Of a stretch of DNA of 64,000 bases, positions 9,188 to 17,190 are shown in pieces (the first letter of the stretch is position 1; each line of letters starts with the position of its first letter). Position numbers and translations under genes: made by a program. The stretch spans positions 181,925,822-181,989,821 of the forward strand of contig OZ038379.1 of NCBI GenBank assembly GCA_964036045.1, read 5' to 3'. The notes beneath the pieces were generated by a model. That model was not told the DNA's origin, did not search any database, and was given only the letters and a program-made list of their open reading frames with translations. Origin of the DNA: Eutreptiella sp. 'Long Island Sound 2002'. Taxonomy: Eukaryota; Euglenozoa; Euglenophyceae; Eutreptiales; Eutreptiaceae.

Positions 9188-11926
9188 CTAGCTTTGGCCT
9201 CCCGCTTCCTCTTTCCTCAGCCCTTGCAACCATCTCAAGATTGATATGTCACTGTTGGTGTCACTATCTTCTCCATGTCCTCCGCTTTCTTCACCTTGCT
9301 GCTCATCCTCTTGCCGCTGCGGTGGATATTGTTCCTTGTGGCTTTGGATTTCGCTCTTCTCCTTTTGCTTGTGGTCTTCTTCCTTCTCCTCCTTCTCCCC
9401 CACCTCTAGCCCCACTTGTGGTGATGGGCGAGGCCCTCCATGGTCTTCGGTGTGGCTCTTCCTCTCTTGCCTTTGTTGCTCCACGGTCGCCTCATCGTCC
9501 ACCACCTCCGGCCGCAAGTCCTTGTGTCCCTCCATTTGCCCTCCTTCGCCCCTTGTCTTCAAGCCTTGCAGCCATGTCAAGATTGATACGTCACTGTCGG
9601 TGTCACCGTCTTCCACTTCTTTTGTTCCTTTGTCGTCTTGGCTCTCCCTCTCCTGCTGCTTCGCTTGTTCTTCCTTTTGTTGTCTCTCAACATCATTTGT
9701 CAGGCTTTTGTTGGTGCTTGCAGCCTCCGTGGTCTCGGTGCACCCAACTTTGCGGTTGTCGCTTTGCGTTGGCGCCACCAACGGTGGTTCCCTCAAGTCC
9801 ACAACCACCACCGTCTCCCGCCACACACCACAGTTCTTCATCTCCTCTTCCTCTCCGACGATCTCACTTGTTCTCACCCCTTGTGGGTGCGGATTTTTGG
9901 CTTCCCTCCTTTGGGGTTCCAGCCCGCCTTCCGGCGGTGTCCACACTTTCGGTGGCGGTGGTACGTGCTCAAACGGGCAGCTCTTTCTCCGACACCTCCA
10001 CCCGTACCAACATCTCTTCTTTCTCCTCTCTTCTTTTGAGATCTCCTTCCTTACCCACCGTTGCATCCGTCCAAACCACACGTGCATCTCCCCCATGGTG
10101 ATGTCTTGTCCACCCCACCACACTCGCAAGAACTTGCCCCATCGTTTCTTTTGCTCGTGTGTCCCATAGCCTCGCTGTGTGGCCGTTTTGGTGATGGTTT
10201 GGATCGCCTCCTTGAATAATCGCAAAACTGAGCACAACCTCAATGCTCTGATGTATTGCCCTGTCAATACTCCCAACCTTTGGGCGTCCAAGATCATGCT
10301 ATCCCTCACTGGATATCGCCTTATTTTTATGGGATAGTCCTTCTCTCTCCAATGCACTCCGGTTTCAAACTTGATGCGCCCTTTCTCATCCTCTCTCCAC
10401 CACAAGTCAGCCCCCAAGAAGACAAGGTGGCCTCCATCAGCGGCTCTTCGGACCGTCCTTTTGAGTTTGTATGCTTCCTCCCCAGGGACGACGCCGGTCA
10501 AGGAAAACATGTCATCCACAAAGCGATAGTTGTGTTCCACTTGCTCCGGCCTCCTTCCTTCTTCTTCCGCGAACCTCTTCTCCGTCCCATAACACGCCAG
10601 GTTCGCCAAGAAGACGGCACATTTCAGTCCCATTCCGAAACCTTTCTTTTGCTTGTACACCACACCCCCTTGCTTGACATATCCGTTGTTTAGTACCCAC
10701 TGCACCATCTCCTTCACTTCTCTCTTGCTCCAGCTGTCAGCTTGGGGTTCCTCCCCCTTTCGTCCAAGCCACCAACCGTCTTTTCCGACCCGTAGCTCTT
10801 CCTCCTCTTCCCCATCCTTGTCCTCCTTTGCAGTTTGTTCTTCCCAGTCCCAAGCCTCCTCGATTGCCTCCAACACGTTTGTGGAGACGTAGTCTTGATC
10901 CATGCTTGGGTACATCGCCACGAAATCCCCCACTTCCGCTGAAGCTTTACATTGCGCTATCAATTCCTCCTCAAATCGGACCGGCTGCATGAACTCCTCC
11001 ACACTATCTATCCACCACACCCTCTTCGGGTTCCCTTTCTTCCTCCATTCCACATCCTTGCGTTTCAAGCTTCTGCATACTTGCGTTAATGCTTGCACCA
11101 AGACCTCTCCGACTCCTGCTATGCTTGCTTCCGGCTTGTCTTTCTCTTCTTCGGTTTGTTTCCTTGCTCCACTAATCCATCGTATGTTTTCTTTCTGGGC
11201 CTTCCATATTCCATATATGTACGGCAACCTTCTGTTGACTGCGAGGAGCCTCTCCGCGTGGTAGTCTTCGTGGCGTTGTAGGATGGCCTCCTCACTTTCC
11301 GGCGCGACCTCAAACCCATCACTTTGGAGGTATATGTCCCTCCGGTGCTTGTATAGTCGCTTACATACGCCAACCCAGTTGTGCGGACCCCTATCCTCCT
11401 TCAAGAATGCAAAATCTTTCTTCATGTCCTTCACTTTTTGCATCCCTTCCGTCCCTTGTGGCAACGTGTGAACCTCCTTGTCCACTTGCCACATCACTTT
11501 TTTCTTGATCAAGTCTTTCCACCCTTCGTAGTCCTCTCTTTGCCCTGCTCCACTTCGTACTTTGTACTCGATGTACTCCGTTAACCCCTCTTCCAAGTTG
11601 TGGAGCACCTTCCATTCTGGCTCTTGCTGCTTGAATTTGTATCCTTTTTTCTCCACGTCTTCCATTATTGGACTATTGAAGCCCGCCATCTCTGTCACGA
11701 CCACATGGCCCCTCCATACTTCCTCCTTCCTTGGATACGGCACATGCTTGAAACAGTTGCACGATGTCACCCATGGTTGTTCTTCTTTCTTGAGATGCCC
11801 AAATTGCTCATCCCATTTCACAAAGACCCTTTTTTCCTCCTCTGTCAATCCTTCTTCCTTGTCGATGTCCGTGTAGTTCAACAACCACGTGGAAATTGGC
11901 GGGACATTCTTCTCACACACCCACAT
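9188..11926 (-). CDS. Penelope-like reverse transcriptase with CCCH zinc finger and acidic tail
   Basis: The frame opens after a TGA at 12023-12025. The first ATG is at 11926, giving 912 codons to a TAG at 9188. Residues from that ATG: about 175-250 contain a Penelope-type N-terminal region (KEDRGPHNWVGV, then LPYIYGIWKAQK and RWISG at 234-253); motif A GDFVAMYPS with Asp334; motif B QKKGFGMGL near 425-433; motif C RFVDD with catalytic Asp471-Asp472; a primer-grip-like LVFLGADL at about 501-508. A CCCH finger (Cys639, Cys645, Cys650, His654) replaces the C-terminal GIY-YIG nuclease usual in Penelope elements. The tail is Glu/Lys/Gln-rich with two copies of a DSDxSILxWLQGL motif (about 775-789 and 889-903). 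The enzyme should copy element RNA into DNA. Without a visible endonuclease it may prime on existing 3' ends, as proposed for endonuclease-less relatives. Confidence 0.85.
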   Translation of the reverse strand: MWVCEKNVPPISTWLLNYTDIDKEEGLTEEEKRVFVKWDEQFGHLKKEEQPWVTSCNCFKHVPYPRKEEVWRGHVVVTEMAGFNSPIMEDVEKKGYKFKQQEPEWKVLHNLEEGLTEYIEYKVRSGAGQREDYEGWKDLIKKKVMWQVDKEVHTLPQGTEGMQKVKDMKKDFAFLKEDRGPHNWVGVCKRLYKHRRDIYLQSDGFEVAPESEEAILQRHEDYHAERLLAVNRRLPYIYGIWKAQKENIRWISGARKQTEEEKDKPEASIAGVGEVLVQALTQVCRSLKRKDVEWRKKGNPKRVWWIDSVEEFMQPVRFEEELIAQCKASAEVGDFVAMYPSMDQDYVSTNVLEAIEEAWDWEEQTAKEDKDGEEEEELRVGKDGWWLGRKGEEPQADSWSKREVKEMVQWVLNNGYVKQGGVVYKQKKGFGMGLKCAVFLANLACYGTEKRFAEEEGRRPEQVEHNYRFVDDMFSLTGVVPGEEAYKLKRTVRRAADGGHLVFLGADLWWREDEKGRIKFETGVHWREKDYPIKIRRYPVRDSMILDAQRLGVLTGQYIRALRLCSVLRLFKEAIQTITKTATQRGYGTHEQKKRWGKFLRVWWGGQDITMGEMHVWFGRMQRWVRKEISKEERRKKRCWYGWRCRRKSCPFEHVPPPPKVWTPPEGGLEPQRREAKNPHPQGVRTSEIVGEEEEMKNCGVWRETVVVVDLREPPLVAPTQSDNRKVGCTETTEAASTNKSLTNDVERQQKEEQAKQQERESQDDKGTKEVEDGDTDSDVSILTWLQGLKTRGEGGQMEGHKDLRPEVVDDEATVEQQRQERKSHTEDHGGPRPSPQVGLEVGEKEEKEEDHKQKEKSEIQSHKEQYPPQRQEDEQQGEESGGHGEDSDTNSDISILRWLQGLRKEEAGGQS

Positions 11927-12026
11927 GGTTTCTGCGACCTCAGGCTCCGGGTGCCTATGGACTACTTCAGGGTCTCCATGGCGTCCTGCCAAAACCCCCG
12001 GCCAACAGGTCGTGCCACGGAATCAT

Positions 12027-13233
12027 CTCCGATCACTGGCTCGCCCATCCTCTGCATCATTTGCACAGACACGGCCTGCACGTGTCGTTGCCCCTGGGGG
12101 TGGTAGGCCTCCGGCGCCTGCAATGAAGGTAATTGTCGTGGAACGGGGGAAATGGCACCCTTTGGTACGTGCGGCTCACTCATGGCCAACTGGATATATG
12201 CATTTGGGGCTCATTTGGGGCTCAGTCATGCATCGTGGGGTGTTCCTGCCTACTTCCTTCGCCCAAAATTGAGGAAAATTGATGCGGTGCGAATTCCCCT
12301 AAAGCTAACTCCCCTGCCCCTGCGGCGCGTAGCAAGCGCCCCCCCCTGCGTTCCTTCATTCGTTTGCAGCGACGTGCCAGCTGACAGACCCACCGAAACC
12401 AGGTGTGTGCCTTTGCGCGTGACGACGTCGTGGTCGAGGCAGGCGAGGGGCCCACCAACGGGACGAAAGAGGCGGCAGTGTGCCGCTGGTGCCGCACATG
12501 TAAATGGAGAGGGAATTTCGTGACTCCCTCTGTTGCCAAGAGCCTGGTCGCCATATTGGGGCCCTAGCCTGCGACACTCCGCACCGAATCCCCCCCGACG
12601 GTGTGGGGCATGGCGAGTTCGGGTGCACCGGGCGGTGACAACCGCGGGGACATCGTCCGGGGGGGCCCATAAACCTTTGTCAAACTCAGCTCACCGCACT
12701 CACGGACGGAAAAATGGGATTTTTTGCCACTCACCGACACTCCCCGCCACGGCGGCTAGTGCAGGTGCTTCCAAAAGGTGGGCCGGCTGCAGCCCAAAGC
12801 CCCCGGCCTGTGCAAAACACAGTGTTCAGTGAATGAGGTGCTGAGGAGCATGCCATTTGGAGGCTGCAATCCCCGTGGCATCCGACGGGGGCCCGAAACG
12901 ATCCTCCCGCTCGTCCGCAGGACGCAGTAATCGTCGTCTCGTGGGGTTGCTGGAAGCGCTGCACATGGGGAGGCGGGCGGGCGGGTTGCCCCCCGGGGCA
13001 CTTGGGCTTCAACCCCCCCCCAGGCCATCCATGAGGCATGGCATTTTGAGCCGGCGGGGGGGGCGCACGTCCGCGAGAGGTCGACGCACCCCCAAGGTAC
13101 CCCTGTGGAGTTACGCCGCAGTGACTCCTGCCGAAAAATGCACACAAAGCCGCGAAACCAAACCTGGATTTGTTGAACTTGTTGTGGACTTGAAGCCCGC
13201 CCCGGGCCCGCACCGGGCCACGCATCGCTCCCC
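12027..13233. other. No gene recognised; upstream flank of the retroelement
   Basis: Holds the presumed 5' region of the minus-strand element, including its closing TGA at 12023-12025, then G+C-rich sequence with many small frames. I found no repeat shared with the element's 3' side. Confidence 0.4.
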
Positions 13234-13463
13234 ACCAGGCCACGGCTTAGCGTTGCCAGGGGATGCGGAATGGCAGCCTGGGCTCCTCCGCCTGCCCCGA
13301 CCCCCCATCCACATCAGAAAATTGTTCCTCAAGAAAAAATGAAATCTGTCAAAGGGGCCCGAAATTGGAGGTTAATTTTAGGGACACAAACGTTTTTTTG
13401 GCCTCTGACCCCCCGCCCCCCCCTCCGGTGTAGTTCATGGTCGCCTCTAACCCGTGGCCTGCT
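13234..13463 (+). repeat. Dispersed repeat family A1, copy 1
   Basis: Recognised by GGGCCCGAAATTGGAGGT followed by GGCCTCTGACC and a C-rich run. An inverted copy is at 16480-16720 and a third copy at 34262-34420. The match also covers the preceding GGCAGCCTGGGCTCCTCC and CACATCAGAAAA segments. Confidence 0.8.
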
Positions 13464-13514
13464 CCCCACATATCCTCGCAGAATCCTGGGAATCAAGCCA
13501 CTGTTTTTCTCGAG

Positions 13515-13745
13515 AACACCATTCACCTTCTCATTCTCCCATTGTCCTCCCATTTTTGTCCCATTTTCCTCAACAACATCCCGCCACTCTCCACAACCCC
13601 CATCCCGTGTGCTGTGCCCACTATTTTCCCATCCCCCCCCCCCCCACATTTCCCCCCATTTTTCCTGATTTCCCCCCATTTTCCCCATTTTCCAGACTCC
13701 AAGATCCTAGTTCGGTGAGTTGGTGGGTTCGGTCGCGGTGAGAGC
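13515..13745 (+). repeat. Dispersed repeat family D, copy 1
   Basis: Pyrimidine-rich segment with many CCCATTTTCC units, a C run, and the end GACTCCAAGATCCTAGTTCGG followed by GTGAGTTGG. It matches 51480-51745 in the same orientation. Confidence 0.75.
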
Positions 13746-14199
13746 GGATGTCTGCCCCGGCTCATTTCCGTCTTGTGTCCAGGCACCCGCATGACCAGCC
13801 GCGCCAGGGGGAATCGAGCCGACAATATTACGACCCCTGTGTATGTGCCGCATGCCTGTCAGAATCAGCTGCGCAGTGAGGGTGTTTGGCGCTGATGATC
13901 TCTTCCCCTCAGATGCCACCCCAGGACGGTTCAGTCGAAGGGAAGTGGTACTGCTCTACTCGGCGCCGCCCAGGCCTCCTTCCAACAAGTCGGCACACAC
14001 CACCACCCCACCCCCCCTTCACCCCTCCCCCCCCCCTCTAAAACGACTGGGCCCAAATTTCCTCCGGGCCTTCGGCCAATCAAAAATTTTCTCTGGCGTC
14101 TTCAGCGGCAATTAGTTTAGAAAGTCAGCTCCACCGTGGGGGGGGGGGGGGTGCTGCTAACGCCAACGCCAACGCCAACTATTGGGCGCTGCTAACGCG

Positions 14200-14395
14200 C
14201 AAACGGCACATCCTGCCACATCCAGCACAGCCCCAGCACGCCAACCACTGGGCTCCGCGAACGCGGAAACAACACCAGCAGGAGCACCGGCCGCAGCGGC
14301 CGACAGAAAGCAGCGACCCGACGCAGCATGCGAAGGGAAGAACGGGTGACTGTCCAGGGCCCCGTAAAGAAACAACAACCCGACGGAATGTCACA
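14200..14395 (-). repeat. Dispersed repeat family F, copy 1
   Basis: Inverted relative to the copy at 33735-33905. Shared landmarks include GGGAAGAACGGGTGA and GTAAAGAAACAACAACCCGAC. Confidence 0.8.
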
Positions 14396-14783
14396 CAGGG
14401 GGGCTGGACCCACCCACCCACCCACCCACCTCCCCTTGGACCCCCCCCCCCCTCTTGAGAAGGAGCCCTGGCGCCGCCTTCCGCGTCATTGCTTGGGTGC
14501 ATCGCCAAGGTGCACCAAAACAATGCCCTGCCTGCCCGTCCACTGCTTCATGTTTTGGGAATCAAGTACCCCTGGAGGCCCCTGGAGGGCAGCGACTTTG
14601 ACTTTGATTGCCCCTCCCGCACGGCCGTATAGCCATCAAGGAGCTAGAGGACACGGGTATGATACAGAATGGCCCTCAAGGTGAAGGGTAAACTGCTGAC
14701 CGGACTCCTGGGCATCGTAAACACTGTGCCTCTGCATTTGTGCCGACAGCATGTCCTGCCCTGCTGCCCGTTGTTGGGCGGGT

Positions 14784-14962
14784 GCTCCGGACCGCAGTGC
14801 TGGATGCTCACTGATATGCGCCGCATTTTGGGGGGTCGTTTTTTTCCCCCAAATACGGACCCAAGTGGCAGGAAATCGTTGGGAAGGAACAAGGGCATGT
14901 TGCACGCAACGGTGGCTGACGGGCAAGCACTCGTCTCTCCTGAAAATTGGTGCGATTAAATA
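14784..14962 (+). repeat. Left arm of a 180-bp inverted repeat
   Basis: Near-identical in inverted orientation to 15415-15597. It begins CTCCGGACCGCAGTGCTGG and ends GGTGCGATTAA. The arms are about 450 bp apart. Confidence 0.85.
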
Positions 14963-15414
14963 TTTACCAATCCTGAACACTTGGCGATGAGTTGTGCCCC
15001 ATTTGAGACCGACGGACGACGGACGGACGGGGAGTGCGCGAGGTGTTGTTGGTGGATCCCCCCCCCCCCACCTCTGCTGCACCCTTCGCGGACGAGCTCC
15101 GCGCACACAACGGACCATCCCTGTACACCATCCCCCACACCATTCCCCCGCCCTCCACAACATTCAGGCCATGGGCCAGGACGGCAAGGCTGTGCAGTTC
15201 AGTGCGCACCGGCTTTTGGCAACGGTCGAGCCCCACCGCTGCCGGGTGGCCCGCAGCCGCCGTCGGTTCGCCTCCAACGCCTTCCGTCAGCCTCGCACTG
15301 CCGTCGGTAGGGCCACCGCAGCCTCACCCACGCCGACAACACCCCGGCCCACCACAGCCTTCGGCCGCCATCAGTCCGCCTCCAAGCGCCCGTCGATTAG
15401 CGTCACGCCGTCCA

Positions 15415-15597
15415 TTTAGTCGCACCAATTTTCAGGAGAGACGAGTGTTTGCCCGTCAGCCACCGTTGCGTGCAATATGCCCTTGTTCCTTCCCAACGAT
15501 TTCCTGCCACTTGGGTCCGTATTTGGGGAAAAAAACGACCCCCCAAAATGTGGCTCAGGTGCACATCAGTGAGCATCCAGCACTGCGGTCCGGAGCA
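15415..15597 (-). repeat. Right arm of the 180-bp inverted repeat
   Basis: Inverted partner of 14784-14962, ending GCACTGCGGTCCGGAG. The outermost bases of both arms agree, which fits either a foldback element or two insertions of one family. Confidence 0.85.
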
Positions 15598-15850
15598 CTC
15601 TGCTACACTACGCAACCTTGGGTGAGAGAAAGGGGATTTGCTGAATCGGGACATATTTAACACCCCAGTTTATGAGGGTTGGGACACATTAGATAGCGGG
15701 ATCTGTTGCTGAATCATATTTTTCACCGGGCTATTTTTTTTTTGTCACGCCCCCGCCCCCCGGAACCGTCCCGATGTGCTCGAAGGCTATTGCAGGTCTT
15801 CAGGGTAACTTTCGGGACCCACGGGAGTTCTCTTCTTGTGCTTGCCACAG

Positions 15851-16429
15851 GCCGAAGAAGCAGATGATTCTGGTGGTTACAGTGCCGCCGCCGGCCGGCA
15901 AGGACGTGATGTCGACGCAGCGGCAAGCCGTGCCGCGGATGACGAGGGGGGCTATGGGCAAGACCCCCCGGACGAGGAGTTTTGGGACTCGGAATGGACG
16001 GAGGAGTACCGGAGCGAGTGGCCGACTCAGCGGTACAGCAGTACTTCCCGTTGGCCGGGGTCCGGCGCCCAGGAGGCTCCTGGGCCCAAGCGTCAGCACA
16101 CGCGACGCACCGACGATGGAGCGGGCCGCCGCACCGACGAGTGGGGGGGAAACAGCCGTCCCGGGAAGGGCCGGGCGGGTTCGAAGGGCGGGTGGGGGGC
16201 GCCGGGGAGGGGGCAGCAGCAAGGGAGGGGCCGATGGAATCAGGCGCAGGACACGTGGGCAAGGGCGGGACAGGGGCAGGACACGTGGGCAAGGGCGGGA
16301 CAGGGGCAGGACACGTGGGCAAGGGCGGGACAGGGGCAGGACACGTGGGCAAGGGCGGGACAGGGGCAGGAAAACGGCAGTTGGGGGGAGAATACGTATC
16401 GAGGCACGGGGCAGAGGTGGAACGGCTGA
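15851..16429 (+). CDS. Probable terminal exon of an RG-rich, low-complexity protein
   Basis: The frame is open from a good acceptor (TTGCCACAG, ending 15850) to a TGA at 16427-16429. Its first part is acidic (AEEADDSGGYS, DDEGGYGQDPPDEEFWD). The rest is rich in Arg, Gly, Gln and Trp, with RGQQQGRGRW and four copies of the decapeptide QDTWARAGQG made by a 30-bp minisatellite. An acidic patch followed by RG/Q/W-rich disordered sequence is typical of RNA-binding protein tails. The RRM exon at 776 is an attractive but unproven partner: the phases do not match directly and 14.6 kb with the retroelement lies between. The terminal-exon assignment is inference; the composition strongly favours coding in this frame over the two others. 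Confidence 0.5.
   Translation, partial: AEEADDSGGYSAAAGRQGRDVDAAASRAADDEGGYGQDPPDEEFWDSEWTEEYRSEWPTQRYSSTSRWPGSGAQEAPGPKRQHTRRTDDGAGRRTDEWGGNSRPGKGRAGSKGGWGAPGRGQQQGRGRWNQAQDTWARAGQGQDTWARAGQGQDTWARAGQGQDTWARAGQGQENGSWGENTYRGTGQRWNG
16247..16366 (+). repeat. 30-bp minisatellite, four perfect copies
   Basis: Unit begins CAGGACACGTGGGCAAGG and repeats exactly four times. Its length is a multiple of three, so it keeps the RG-rich frame open and encodes QDTWARAGQG in each copy. Confidence 0.95.
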
Positions 16430-16479
16430 TGGCAGCTGCAGGTCGTGCAGTGGTGCCCGGACGTCCGCAGGTCGGGTCC

Positions 16480-16720
16480 AGGCCACGGCTTAGTGGCGAC
16501 CGTGACCTATACCCGGGGGGGGGGGGTCAGAGGCCAAAAAAATTTTTGTGTGCCTAAAATTGACCTCCAATTTCGGGCCCTTTTGATGAATTTTATTTTT
16601 TTATGAGGAAACGTTTTCTGATGTGGGTTGGGGGAGTGGGTCAGGCGGAGGAGCCCAGGCTGCCATCCCCCCCCCCCCCGGGTAACGGTAAGCCGTGGCC
16701 TGCTCGGGTCCGCCGCCCTC
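16480..16720 (-). repeat. Dispersed repeat family A1, copy 2 (inverted)
   Basis: Reverse-complement match to 13234-13463, including the AAATTGGAGGT core and the GGCAGCCTGGGCTCCTCC segment. With copy 1 it brackets 13.2-16.7 kb as an inverted pair. Confidence 0.8.
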
Positions 16721-16904
16721 GGGCCAGCGACTCAGAGCCTGGGAATGCGGCCCGAGGCAGCGGGGGTCGCCCGCCAGCGGTGCAGCGCCACACCACCGTT
16801 CAGCCCCTGGCTGCTGAAACGGGCATGAGGGATCTGTGGTGGGGCACGCAGGCCCGAGGGCATGCAAGAGCTGGGGAGCGCTGTGGCCGCGGAGGTGGGC
16901 CGCA

Positions 16905-16972
16905 GGGGGATTTGAACCCCGTCTCCTGTCGTGCTGATGATGGCTCTTCCACTGAGGCAGTGGGGATGGTTG
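16905..16972 (-). repeat. tRNA-like sequence, possible SINE head
   Basis: On the minus strand, CTGCCTCAGTGGAAGAGCC resembles box A with a D arm, and GGGGTTCAAATCCCC is a box B with a paired T stem. The acceptor and anticodon stems do not fold convincingly, so this is a tRNA relic or SINE head rather than a working tRNA. Confidence 0.4.
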
Positions 16973-17084
16973 CTGCCCGGGCCTGCACAACCACTGGATG
17001 GTTGGGAGCCGCATAGGGCGGGACCAGGCCTGTGCTTCATTTCTTTTCCCGCAGGGAGGAGGGTCAGCCTCCCCCCCCCCCCCC

Positions 17085-17190
17085 TCCAGACCAAAGGGAC
17101 CATCGTGGGAAAAAATGAAATTTACGATTGGGAAAATCTGATCGGGCCATTTTTGGTACACAGACTTTTGGGTCCCCTGCCCCCCTTTCA
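17085..17190 (+). repeat. Dispersed repeat family A2, copy 1
   Basis: Contains GGGCCATTTTTGGTACACA and TTGGGTCCC followed by a C run. Related copies in the same orientation are at 34083-34212 and, more diverged, at 52940-53060. Confidence 0.8.

Larger units (their letters stand above)
6401..11926 (-). mobile_element. Penelope-like retroelement with a deubiquitinase/chaperone accessory module
   Basis: Coding core of an intronless retroelement on the minus strand: reverse transcriptase, CCCH finger, acidic tail, in-frame TAG, then JAMM, zinc finger, SH3/KOW-like repeats and J domain. I found no terminal repeats, pseudo-LTRs, hammerhead ribozyme, poly(A) tail or target-site duplication, so the true ends are unknown. 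The element may extend down to about 4850 and up past 12 kb. It could be a single insertion, possibly inside an intron of a plus-strand gene. The lack of frameshifts across 5.5 kb suggests it is young or under selection. Confidence 0.75.
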
